Below are positions 9,761-19,186 of a stretch of DNA of 38,167 nucleotides, piece after piece. Made by a program: the position numbers and the translations under genes. Numbering within the stretch: position 1 is the stretch's first letter; every line of letters starts with the position of its first letter. The notes beneath the pieces are model-generated. The model was not told the DNA's origin. It ran no database searches and was given only the letters and a program-made list of their open reading frames with translations. Source of the stretch: Saccoglossus kowalevskii (Eukaryota; Hemichordata; Enteropneusta; Harrimaniidae); NCBI RefSeq assembly GCF_000003605.2, contig NW_003135352.1:77198-115364 (forward strand), written 5' to 3'.

Positions 9761-10872
9761 ATGACTCTGGCAACGCAACAAGACAATTTGACAACTATTT
9801 TCAGAAACACGATTGTCCTGATTGCTGTGTGCAAGCAAAAGACACTGTATACTATTTAAAACTACTTCCTGGTTTCCATTGCCATGGCGGATCATTTAGT
9901 CGGTATTGTTGTAATGCCTCCCGCTATGCTGTTAAAGGTGTTCAAGTCGTGGCTACTCGGAGCGACGTTTTGTTCGCTTGGACCTCCTTGAATTTAATGC
10001 TGACCAACGTGTCTATTTTAAGTCTTTGTATAATTAGCATAGATCGGTATATGTTAATTACAAAACCCCCAAAGTATGAACAGAAAATTGCAATTTGCAG
10101 TTGCAATGGTACAGTAAGTCGTCAGTGCCGCAGTGGCGGATCCAGGGGGCAGGGGGGCCATGCCCCCCCCCAAACGCATGACGATTCATATCATCTGGAT
10201 TACGCATAGCTTCTCTGCGATTTACGGTCCGTATATCTTAAGCGTAGCTTGAACCCCCCAATACATTTTGCTGGATCCTCCACTGCAGTGCCGTCTACGT
10301 CGCTGTGTAGCTTCAGCATGTCGCGGACTTACGCCTTGTCGGCCAGCATATTACTCTTCTTCTCCCCACTTGCGCTGATCTTGTACACATATGGGCACAT
10401 TTTCAAGGCGGCCCGGGAACAAGCACTGCGTATTGCTACTTGCACCAGCAGTAACGGGAAAAAAAAACCAAATAGACGAAACGTGGCTATCAAAGTTCAG
10501 ACAGAAGCAAGACAATGTGAAAGGAAGAAAAGCAATGAAAACCATGGGTATTATTGTGAGCGCATTTTTAATCACGTGGTTGCCTTATCCTATGCTCATT
10601 CAAGTAATTACCCAGCAAATGCAGCCTGATTCGCATACATCATTAGCATGGATTGGCTTTTGCAACTCACTAATTAATCCTAACATATCTCCAATGTTGA
10701 TTTCCGAACAATTTTTATAAAAATTTTTAAACAGGAGAAACACGTGACCAGAGCTATATTGTCATCTACTATGAAGGCGACGCTAAGTGTAGTGTATGAT
10801 TGTAAACTGGAAATAATAGACCCAGAACATAGCGCACTTCATTCGTTATTTGCTAATAATGAAGATATTTAG
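9761..10872 (+). pseudogene. Amine-type rhodopsin-family GPCR pseudogene
   Basis: Seven-TM fragments lie in the right order but in changing frames. TM1-TM2 (IFRNTIVLIAVCKQ, then NYFLVSIAMADHLVGIVVMP and SWLLGATFC) read from an ATG at 9761. A TAA at 9857-9859 interrupts the first intracellular loop. A one-base loss near 9975 moves TM3 (TNVSILSLCIISIDRYMLI, with the DRY motif) to another frame. TM4 and the second extracellular loop are missing. TM5 (LILYTYGHIFKAAREQ) follows, a frame change near an A9 run (about 10460), then TM6 (FLITWLPY) and TM7 (NSLINPNISP in place of NPxxY). A last frame change precedes helix 8 and a tail ending at 10872. A MITE sits at the TM4 gap. SIAMADHLVG, WLLGATFC and WLPY point to biogenic-amine-like receptors; the subtype is undecidable. 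Confidence 0.85.
10123..10293. mobile_element. hAT-type MITE (155 bp) with 8-bp target duplication
   Basis: The element 10131-10285 starts CAGTGGCGGATCCAG and ends CTGGATCCTCCACTG, inverted repeats of 15 bp with one mismatch. It is flanked by the identical octamer CAGTGCCG at 10123-10130 and 10286-10293. The 8-bp duplication and the CAGTG...CACTG ends are characteristic of hAT transposons. It is internally non-coding and has C- and G-rich runs near both ends. It lies in the GPCR pseudogene between the TM3 and TM5 parts. A GTAAGT just upstream (10115) leaves open that it landed in an intron. Confidence 0.92.
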
Positions 10873-12261
10873 AAGAAGAAGACAATACAACATTATAAGG
10901 GTGAAAGTGTTATTTATTTATCAAGGCTTACTTATTAAACAGTATGTTTATAACTTTTTGCTTGAATACATGACATTATAACTTACTAGCTGAAAATATA
11001 TTACCCTACGGACAAGCCACTCCAGTCCAGTTTACTGGCAAGTCACTCTGGCTATTCCAGAACAACCCACTGATTAAAGCGTTAGAATTTCACAGACTTT
11101 CTAACAAACTGCTACTGTATGCCTTCAAAAATGTTCTTACCATATATATGACAATTATTGACTATTATTGAGATACGTGGATTGGTATAGGGTTCTACAT
11201 CATACACAAACAACTGTATAAATTCAATTACGATGGAGACGAAGACAAATACAAACTATTATTTTTTTAATAAAAATCTTGGATACTTCTGAGACTATGA
11301 TCGATAGATCTGGAATCTTACAACACATGTGTTTGCATGTATGGGCATGCTGTTACATCGGCGATGGTTTTGAATATGCTGAGAACACAAGAACTATTTG
11401 TTATTCTTATTGACGACAATCACTATTCAATACAAGCATATAAGTTGATGTACCGTGAAACACTGTCTCAGCTATTTAGATACATAACCACTATTGCGGG
11501 CTCACACCAGGTAAGTTATATCAAAGCCAAAAATCTACTAAAATTTCCCATTTTATGATTATGTTATTTAGTTTCCTATTTCAATACAAACATGCAGTAA
11601 AAACAAAATAAAAATATGTCATTCCATACGTCTAATGTAAGTTACATTATATTAATATTAGGACAGCGCTATCCAATTCAAAATGTGCGCTTCTTAGCGT
11701 GGGACTGGACATATATGCAATTCATTATGTGAGTTTAATTTTCATTGTATATATATACATATATATGTAATTTAATTTGAGATTAAAATAAATAATTTTG
11801 CAATAGAGAAAAGCACATTTTGACCATTTCCATGAGATAATTTGGAATTATTAAAATGTTGCCTCATATATCTATCTTTCTTTTAGATATTCAGACGCAT
11901 CCACGATAAAACAGGAAAGTTCGATTCGATATGTCCCCCTGTGTTAACAATAAGTATGAAAATTAAGTGGAAAAACGGTTTCAAGTATTAGATGATCTAG
12001 ACGGCTTGATAGAACTTCATGGAATTAAAGATTTTTCAAATGGTAAGCTCATCTTAAGTATTCAGGAACAACAATAATTTTGCAGGTTAAATCGAATATT
12101 ACAAAATAGTTATATATTACCCATAAGACAGTCATTTACGACGGGGTTACAACACAAATATGCATAGTATCAAACAAGGATTTAGTGAACCTGTGTACTT
12201 TCGCCAGACAAGTCAGTCTATATTGATGCAATTATTATAGCAACATGCGAAAATAGTTTTA
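10873..12261. other. AT-rich stretch between the two receptor relics
   Basis: About 1.4 kb with no supported exon. An alternating TATATATATACATATATAT tract at 11748-11767 is a simple repeat. The 5' end of the next receptor may include untranslated sequence near 12240. Confidence 0.45.
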
Positions 12262-12635
12262 ATGGATACTATATCACATAAAAATACATGTACAAAACAA
12301 TTATCGTCGATAAAAAAATTCCACCAGGTGATAATGACTATAATATTCTTGTCTTATAATTTGTATTGCGTAGCATCAACAAGTGTATCATCAGACTTTT
12401 ATAAACAATTCGAAGTCCGCGACAATGGTGAACTGGTTGGTTATCAACAGTCCATCTGCAAACAGTCTACTTTTAAAGAATGTGCCTGGAAGAATCACAG
12501 TTCATATACAGATTTATGGCGTTCTCTATGATAACAAATCAATGTGTATTTGGCCCTGAACGTATTGTAAATTTGATAAATCTCTAACGTTGTCAGAATC
12601 TAGGCAATGGGATTATTATATACGTGGTACAGATG
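12262..12635 (+). pseudogene. GRL101-like receptor relic: signal peptide and PAN/apple-like exon
   Basis: An ATG at 12262 (or the closer one at 12334) opens a hydrophobic leader (MTIIFLSYNLYCVAS). A cysteine-rich module follows: NGELVGYQQSIC, STFKECAWKNHSS. One extra base near 12507 shifts the frame. In the next frame the module continues YGVLYDNKSMCIWP, hits TGA at 12557-12559, and goes on TYCKFDKSLTLSES, QWDYYIRGTD to a GATG|GTATGT donor at 12635. The ELxGY...FKECAW...YGVLYD pattern is like PAN/apple modules at the N-terminus of large receptors. It would have been the ligand-binding tip; here it is interrupted twice. Confidence 0.6.
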
Positions 12636-12891
12636 GTATGTTTTGTAATTAGTATAATTTCGTATTGTTACTGTTAAATATAACGTCTGTGCAAAATAAT
12701 ATGTTTTAAATAATGTGCGACACTCAATGCAAATAATGTGGCATTTGAATGATTCTCTGATATACGTTTATTATATATTTATATCACAATGGTTCCACGA
12801 CAATGATTATTGTTGTTACAGTTGTTTCGTAGGATATATATATATAATCAACAATATCACACTTTATATTTTAAATGTTATTGGTTGTCAG

Positions 12892-13260
12892 GATGTCAGT
12901 AAGGTTTGTCCCAGAAAGCTTGAATGTACAGCGGAAAGAGATGTTATATCCACTCTGAATTTTCCAGCACCTTATAAACGCGTATCTCAGTGTTCCTGGC
13001 TTTTGACAGCTCCCGCTACTGCCTATATAATATTGACATTTAAAGATTTTGATGCCGGTAAAATTGGGGGACACTGCAGAAAAGATGTCATCGAAGTTTA
13101 TAGTGGACGGTCTTTTAACGGCATATATAGGGGTCGATTGTGTAATCAAAATAAACCGACTACATCAATTCTGTCGGACTTCAACTATATGTTCGTTATA
13201 TTCACGTCAGATGACGAGAATGACTTCAGCCTAGGTTTCTATGCAGAGTATGAATTCAAG
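12892..13260 (+). pseudogene. GRL101-like receptor relic: CUB domain exon
   Basis: The exon follows a TTGGTTGTCAG acceptor. CUB landmarks in order: CTAERDVISTLNFPAPY, QCSWLLTAPATAYIILTF, CRKDVIEVYSGRS, YRGRLCN, MFVIFTSDDENDFSLGFYAE. The four CUB cysteines and the C-D-x-x-E-V-Y-x-G strand are intact, and no stop occurs until 13308. The phase does not join cleanly to the preceding exon, and the donor is unclear (GCAGA|GTATGA at about 13248 is the best candidate). Taken alone the exon looks functional, but it belongs to a gene with multiple lesions. Confidence 0.8.
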
Positions 13261-13645
13261 CATAATACATTAATGACAAAAATCTCTACATTTGACATAG
13301 CTAGCTAGCCAGTATAACAACGAACAATCAGTCGTGGTTTATTCATCAACTTACGTCAGATGAACATATGTCATGGACTTATATTGGTGTGTCATTGATG
13401 TTTTTTCCCAATCGGTGAGTGGTACAAAATGTATGTCTGTTGTTGACAGTGGATTTTGCATGTATTCGTTTGTACCAGCGTCTTCCCACCCTGCATTACA
13501 AGAAACTATCTATAGCTGTGTTGAAAACCTGCACTGTGAAATTAAAAAGTGACAAGACACTAGTCAGTGATTGTACAATGTTCAACAATATGTAATTTTC
13601 ATTGTACGCGACGAAACATGAAATATTATTACTATTCCTACATAG

Positions 13646-13727
13646 GTCTTAGGAATACATCTAATGGCGGCTTGCAATACTGGGCAGATGGCCAACCATT
13701 AAAGTATACTGACTGGGATATAGACAG
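13646..13727 (+). pseudogene. GRL101-like receptor relic: C-type lectin exon, middle part
   Basis: Acceptor CTACATAG and donor GACAG|GTAAAT bound 82 nt (phase 1 in, phase 2 out). The peptide reads GLRNTSNGGLQYWADGQP, then LKYTDWDIDR, matching the W-x-x-G-x-P-x-x-Y-x-x-W segment of C-type lectin domains. QPL replaces QPD/EPN at the calcium/sugar motif. The first third of the domain should lie between 13300 and 13640, but I cannot identify it there. Confidence 0.7.
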
Positions 13728-13802
13728 GTAAATACTTACAATTAAAAACAAAATTAATAATAACACATGAGAGAATAGAGACAAATTGCTTAAAAGCATC
13801 AC

Positions 13803-13829
13803 CATTCATTCATTCATTCATTCATTCAT
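13803..13829. repeat. CATT microsatellite
   Basis: About six copies of the tetranucleotide ATTC/CATT in the intron inside the lectin domain. Confidence 0.9.
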
Positions 13830-13929
13830 CCTCTACAACACTTTCTATACGGAAAATTTCCTATGTTGTTTGTGTAAACACGGAATAATTTAGAATACTA
13901 CCTCATTGCGTTTTTTTTGTTTTTGTCAG

Positions 13930-14100
13930 TGCACAACCAAATGGTGGTATTTATGAAGATTGTGTTGCAGTCTTTCTCACAAACTTGTATACGTCGGCAC
14001 ATTGGCACGACGTATCATGCACCATCAAACTAACGAACCGACATAATGAAAATGTACAATTAAGTGTGTTACCCTTGACCGAATATATGAATAGATTGTA
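13930..14100 (+). pseudogene. GRL101-like receptor relic: C-type lectin exon, last part
   Basis: A TTTTTGTCAG acceptor starts the exon, in phase with the previous one (AG|T). It encodes QPNGGIYEDCVAVF, then AHWHDVSCTIKL. This is the E-D-C...W-x-D-x-x-C end of a C-type lectin fold. The usual closing Y-I-C is absent. The frame runs on to TAA at 14099-14101 without an evident donor, so the 3' end of the exon seems decayed. Confidence 0.65.
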
Positions 14101-14194
14101 ATACTCATGACCCACAATTTTCCTAATCGATATCCAAATTATGACGATCATTGGGTAGAGTTCTACAAATATGTGTTTGCATTATTAATTTTAG

Positions 14195-14305
14195 ATAACA
14201 GTACATTTCATCTATTCCACTGTGGAAGTGGGGAATGCGTACACTATTCTGACGTGTGCGATCAGAGAAACGACTGTTACGATAGTACAGACGAAATTAA
14301 CTGTG
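14195..14305 (+). pseudogene. LDLa module 1 of the receptor relic
   Basis: A 111-nt exon, phase 1 to phase 1, from TTAATTTTAG to TGTG|GTTATT. It encodes CGSGECVHYSDVCDQRNDC, then YDSTDEINC, a class A LDL-receptor module with the acidic D-x-x-D-E calcium site. The first of the six cysteines is replaced by Phe (DNSTFHLFHC), and the donor is weak, so the module is probably degenerate. Confidence 0.8.
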
Positions 14306-14400
14306 GTTATTATTGTTTTCTTAGCACATCACTCGTATATTCTTGTGATGAAATTATTGAATCACCAAGTAATTCACATATTTACGTGTCATTTATTCAG

Positions 14401-14511
14401 CACCTGGTAGATGCCAAGGTTTCTTATGTGGAGATGGAAGATGTATACCGTTTTCTAAATACTGTGATTTTAGAGAGGACTGTGAAGACTTGTCAGATGA
14501 AGCTGATTGAG
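14401..14511 (+). pseudogene. LDLa module 2, with stop in place of the last Cys
   Basis: A 111-nt exon after TTTATTCAG. It reads [32 protein letters not shown] and then TGA at 14508-14510, exactly where the sixth cysteine codon (TGT/TGC) should be. The module is otherwise perfect, so this is a single-base lesion. Confidence 0.85.
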
Positions 14512-15241
14512 GTATTTATTATTTTAGTAATTATATTCATTGTACGTGCTTGGTGGAACAGAGATGCGAAGTTTCCAAAATGTTTGTCATATGTAAATGA
14601 GGTTACTGAACATATATACGAAAATGACGCAACGGTGTTTTCAAATAGTCTTTTTCAATATAGATGTAGTAGATAAGATTCACACTAAGTATTGTCATAG
14701 CAAACTTGTTTCAAACCATATCAAAGTATCATATTTATTAAAAGCTCATATTTCACACCTAAAAATCTAAATAGTAAATCAATCCTTTATTAAAGATTCA
14801 AATGAGTATTGTCAGGAAATCAGAAGGTATTTAATTTACAATTTAATTTACACAATTTAATTTAATAAATGTAGAATAAAACTTGAGAAACATGACAGTA
14901 ATTTTGAATACATTTTTTACATTTAAATTTAGATTTGTTTACATTCAGATAGTAAAATTGTTATGACATTGTAAGAAATTAAGTAAAATCGCTTTACTGT
15001 TATGTTCCTCTACAATCTCTGAAAAACAGTTAAAACATTCTGGTGAGTGTTCACTGAGTAATACTTATTTTATTTTTCATTTTGGAGTCATAATCAAAAC
15101 AAAGATATACACTAATTTGTATATCAATAGACGAATAGTTGACTTAGCATATTGTTATTCAAAGATGGTCAAAACATCTGCTTTCACTATTTTTTTTACT
15201 ATAGTCAAATGAAATAAGCATCTAAAGATGTTCTAAAACTA
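14512..15241. other. Intron between LDLa modules
   Basis: About 730 bp of AT-rich sequence with a short TTTAATTTA-type local repeat near 14830-14865. No exon is recognised. Confidence 0.5.
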
Positions 15242-15377
15242 ATGGAGTACTGTACGGACGAACAGATGGTCTGTAAGAATGGCGTTTGCTATGATAAAAG
15301 TCAAGATTGTCTGTATGATATGGATGCAAACAATTACACTACAGGATGCCGAGATGCCACACACCTTGCAAATTGCG
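15242..15377 (+). pseudogene. LDLa-like module 3 (variant with GCRD insert)
   Basis: It reads YCTDEQMVCKNGVCYDKSQ, DCLYDMDANNYTTGCRDATH, LANC and ends at GCG|GTAGGC. The CLYD...GCRDxTHLxxC half departs from a standard LDLa. It recalls, from memory, a variant module in GRL101-type receptors. No good acceptor sits in front of the first Cys, so the 5' splice site appears lost or lies further up. Confidence 0.65.
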
Positions 15378-15492
15378 GTAGGCTTTGCAATGTGCATCAT
15401 CGCTTTTCCACTTTTAAAGCTATATCTGCATCAATAGATGAGAATTATCTACTTGTTTCAGTATAATCCAAAACTATTTCTTTCTTTTGTAG

Positions 15493-15609
15493 AAAATACA
15501 ACCTGCCCAGAATTTACATATACATGTCCAAAAAGTTACTGTATTCCAGTACATAGAAGATGCAATGGCGTAGGAGACTGTCCCAGTTATGAAGATGAAC
15601 ATAATTGTG
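15493..15609 (+). pseudogene. LDLa module 4
   Basis: A 117-nt exon, phase 1 to phase 1, between CTTTTGTAG and TGTG|GTAAGA. It encodes TTCPEFTYTCPKSYCIPVHR, then RCNGVGDCPSYEDEHNC. All six cysteines and the acidic calcium ligands are present. It is the best preserved module of the row and has no lesion. Confidence 0.85.
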
Positions 15610-15851
15610 GTAAGAATGGAGATTTATTTTCTGGCAGTTCTTGTAATTTATTTAACTTAAATGAGACGCTCAACATAAAGATATTTGTTTATTTCAAATA
15701 CGTACTTCAAATACAACTCTCGTGACATATTTCTCTTTACAAATACAATTATAGACATGTGTACAGCACAAAAATGTTAATATAATATTGGTTTCACTTA
15801 TGCGCGTCAATATATTTATGCAAATTTGCTTGTTAACATTGTTTTTTGCAG

Positions 15852-15971
15852 ATGAATACAGGTGTTCTAATGGAACCTACAAATGTAAAGATCAAAAAAT
15901 AAGCGTTGCACCTGATTATGTATGCGATGGAATCTCGCACTGTTCTGACTGAGATGATGAAATGTACTGTG
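15852..15971 (+). pseudogene. LDLa module 5, with in-frame stop
   Basis: A 120-nt exon after TTTTTTGCAG. It encodes YRCSNGTYKCKDQ, APDYVCDGISHCSD, then TGA (15950-15952) and DDEMYC. The stop takes the place of the Gly/Glu codon before the S/D-D-E calcium loop. Both splice sites are intact. Confidence 0.85.
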
Positions 15972-16082
15972 GTAATATTTCTGTCTCAACATTATTGAAA
16001 AGTTTAAATTAGGATATCAGGAGAGTTATAGTCTCCGTTACAATCAAACCCACATCCTATGTCTGTTGTTGTACAATTTCAG

Positions 16083-16185
16083 AGTTCAGCTGTCCCGTTG
16101 GTTGTGATTGCAAAGGTTATGTTGTGGATTGCACAAACAAAACGTCGTTTCCATTTGATGATGTAAATATGAATACTCGTAGCCT
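16083..16185 (+). pseudogene. Leucine-rich-repeat N-terminal cap exon of the receptor relic
   Basis: It starts after TACAATTTCAG, joins LDLa 5 in phase 1, and ends CT|GTGAGT in phase 2. It encodes SCPVGCDCKGYVVDCTNK, the C-P-x-x-C-x-C...C pattern of an LRRNT cap, followed by the start of the first repeat. No stop is present. Confidence 0.8.
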
Positions 16186-18193
16186 GTGAGTAATATTATA
16201 TCTTCACCTAATGACAAGTAACCACATCTATATTATTATAATTGTAAGAGTCAGCTCTGTGTAATTATATACATCCAATAATTCATTCAATTAATTATTC
16301 AACATGAGTAGAGTAACTTTATTACGTCACCCGATCTATGAACAATCTCTCGAAATTGGTATATGGTATTAACATTATCGGACAAATTATAAGACCAAAA
16401 CAAATTCATCTCATATAGCTGTGGTCATACTAAAGCCGCAGAAACCGTATACTGTGATTGACCTGTGCTGAGTGATAACTTTACTACACTTTATTCTGTC
16501 CCTGAATTATTTACGTTACTGGCATTTAGCATAATCGAAAATGTATCCACGTATTTCCACAAAGATATACGCCCGTTTTACCTCAAGCTTTGCATTGAAG
16601 TGTTTTTAGATAAATATTGGAGGATTGTTATTATTTTTGAAACTTTGCGCTCAAACTCGTACACCCCAACATCACCTACATCGTTTTCAGTTTTAGTCTA
16701 CTACTGCCGTTTACACTATTGGTATTGTACATCATTCGCTCGGCAAACTAGATTAATATTTAAGTCGAATTTATGCACTATTTAGAAGCAAGAATAAACC
16801 CTTTCTCCGTTAAACACCCCTGGAAGGCAGGTTCAACAAAGAGACTGTGAGAAAAGTTCCAGTTGTAATTTGTGTTGTTTGCATGTCTTTAACGACGGCA
16901 TATTTTCTTCTTTCAGCATAACCGTTGACACATTTCTTGATGTACTGATTACCGATGATTCGTCAAACCAGCGTAATTGTTGAACATTTTAATTTGACAC
17001 AATTTCTTTAAAATATATGATGTTCTCAGTCCACTGTACATACATTTCCTTCTAAATTTTTTATATTTTTTATAAGAACTAAGTAATTATGCTATGCGCG
17101 TGATAACATGTGTTGGTATTTGTGTAGATTCCGGCGACATAATGTCTATACTTTTGAAGACATTGTATTGAAACTGATAACAATCACGCCAATGCAAACA
17201 TACTTTGATGCAAGACAGAAAAAGAAAGTATGTATCCCTTGCTTACTCATTGGCTATAGCATATCAGTTACTAAATATTTATATTGTTGTCGTATTGCTA
17301 GTGACATTGAGAGGACATAATGAATGACATTTGCCTTTCTCTATTTGTTTACTCGTCGTCTATTATCCACATAAATTAATTAGTTTATAGCAGTGCTTAG
17401 CATTATGAAAAAAATTCATAACATTATAGATATAGTTTTGTTTGCAGTTTCTTCTATTTTACAAGGATGATTTCTCACCATTGCATATTAGGGGCATTAT
17501 GATAAATTTGCAGATGCGGGAAGATTCGCACTATTGAAGTGCCTGACAATATGCGGCCAAATTCTGAATACCAAAGTTTTCATTATCTTTAAGCAATGGG
17601 CGATTGTCAACGAGAGTTCCCTTATGTCAATAAATTAATGAAACCATGTAAACACGGTTGCGGTTTTAAAAAACAGTTGCTTGAGGGTTCTTTTCGTACG
17701 TTTATCTGTATGTCACATTTTGTTTTCTGTAATGTCTAATTATTCAGAAGTAATGTAACGTATGGAATGTTATTTGTTGTACTATGATATATATTGTATG
17801 ATTGACTTAAAAATATGTCATAATTAAAACGCATATGACGCCCTAAAATTGCTTATTATCTTCAGAAATTAATATCAGCCCATTTTTCTGATAAACGTAC
17901 AAACTAATAATAATAATATTTCCCACACATACAGTAACATGAGCAATATAGAAAGACATGGGAATTGACATCTTGGTCAGTTGATACCTCTTCCATATTT
18001 GGGGGAACTGTAAGTACAACATTTTAAAAGGTACCAAACCTTTACATGTTTATTTATCGATCTAGAAACAATGTCACTTTTTTGGCGAAACAATACAGAT
18101 TCAGAAACAATTAACATATACAAATCTGCCATTTAGAATTCACTTATCAATACAAATTGAGTTATTTAATATACATCAACATTATATTTACAG
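16186..18193. other. LRR intron region with possible decayed repeats
   Basis: Two kilobases in which several 72-nt LRR exons would be expected. I see only weak candidates: 16917-16980 after TTCTTTCAG; 17128-17199 (FRRHNVYTFEDIVLKL) after TTGTGTAG; 17514-17585 (KIRTIEVPDN) after AAATTTGCAG. None has both a clean LRR consensus and a good donor, so they may be decayed repeats or chance. Confidence 0.35.
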
Positions 18194-18265
18194 AGACAAG
18201 TCATCAAATGGACTTGAGGAACTACCAGATAATATTTTCAAGGGAATGGTCAATCTTCTGAAATT
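18194..18265 (+). pseudogene. LRR exon of the receptor relic
   Basis: Exactly 72 nt, phase 2 to phase 2, between ATATTTACAG and TT|GTGAGT. It encodes NGLEELPDNIFKGMVNLLKL, a typical extracellular LRR (N-x-L-x-x-L-P-x-x-x-F-x-x-L-x-x-L). One repeat per 72-nt exon is the known layout of LRR-containing glycoprotein-hormone and relaxin-type receptor genes. Confidence 0.85.
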
Positions 18266-18839
18266 GTGAGTGAACAAACATAGATTGAACACAAATCGAA
18301 TAACGCTGATCATACAGTATTATCAAATTTAATAAACTTGATGAGTTAAGTACTTCATTTTAAATAGCATCATAAAATGAGTGCTGAATACAAACATTTG
18401 CCAAAAACGGTTGTAAAGCAAGACTGGTTAATGGTTCTTAGCAATATATTGATTCTATTGTGTTGGTGAATTCGTCTTTGACGTCAACTAGGTTACTCGC
18501 GCAATTACATTCTCTATACTGCCAAATAACTGTGTATAAATACATACAAGGCAATAGTTTTAGTCAAATGTCTGCCAGCAGACCAGAGAAGTTGCCAAAA
18601 CCATCGCCAAACCATCTATTGAGACATAACTTACCACGTACTGACGTACTGAAGATCTGTGTAACCCTGGATGTGTGATACACATTATGTAAAATATGTG
18701 ATTCAGTGACAACTATGCGTGAAATCGAAACCCATGTGGACCAGGTATTTGCTGTCGTCTGTTTTACACCATTTATTTCAGTCGTGTATTGAAAATCTAT
18801 GGTTTATGGCATTTCCGTCTTTTGTATTCTTATTTTTAG

Positions 18840-18911
18840 ACATTTATTTAACAACAAGTTACGGCAACTAACAACTGCTACATTTGATAGGCTCAAGCGT
18901 CTGTAATATGT
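18840..18911 (+). pseudogene. LRR exon with in-frame stop
   Basis: Again 72 nt, phase 2 to phase 2, between CTTATTTTTAG and GT|GTAAGT. It encodes HLFNNKLRQLTTATFDRLKR, then L and TAA at 18904-18906. The stop lies three codons before the exon end, where the consensus has a residue next to a leucine. Splice sites are intact. Confidence 0.85.
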
Positions 18912-19027
18912 GTAAGTAATGATTAATAAAGTATATTCTGAAATACAAACATGTCTTCAGAATGTTGTTTTACGTTTCATGGTTCATTTACTTGCGTCAC
19001 TTGTCTAATTGTATTTCCTTCCGGTAG

Positions 19028-19091
19028 GGACATTGGCTGGAACCAAATCACAGTCATGACGGAGTATATTTTCAGCAATATGAGATACATT
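19028..19091 (+). pseudogene. Last LRR exon, 8 nt short
   Basis: It encodes DIGWNQITVMTEYIFSNMRY, then I, before GTAAGT. It aligns with the preceding repeat residue by residue, but at 64 nt is 8 nt shorter than the 72-nt unit. The missing bases at its end put the following exon out of frame. The acceptor CCTTCCGGTAG is acceptable. Confidence 0.7.
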
Positions 19092-19186
19092 GTAAGTTGC
19101 ATTGTTCGTTCGTATATTGCTATTTATTGTCATTCATTAAAGTAGTTGAATGTGCACTAAAGAAATATAATTCATTTTATATACAG

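Noticed and set aside
11337-11558. 73-codon open frame on the plus strand
   Set aside because: No recognisable motif and no supporting splice or start context. It lies in the AT-rich gap between the two receptor relics.
16917-16980. LRR exon after TTCTTTCAG
   Set aside because: Good acceptor, but the peptide does not fit the LRR consensus and there is no donor at the expected 72 nt.
12557-18906. Reading the repeated in-frame TGA/TAA codons as recoding (selenocysteine or a variant code)
   Set aside because: Both TGA and TAA occur, together with frameshifts and a lost cysteine, and the intact genes in the window use these codons as stops. Pseudogene decay explains all of it.
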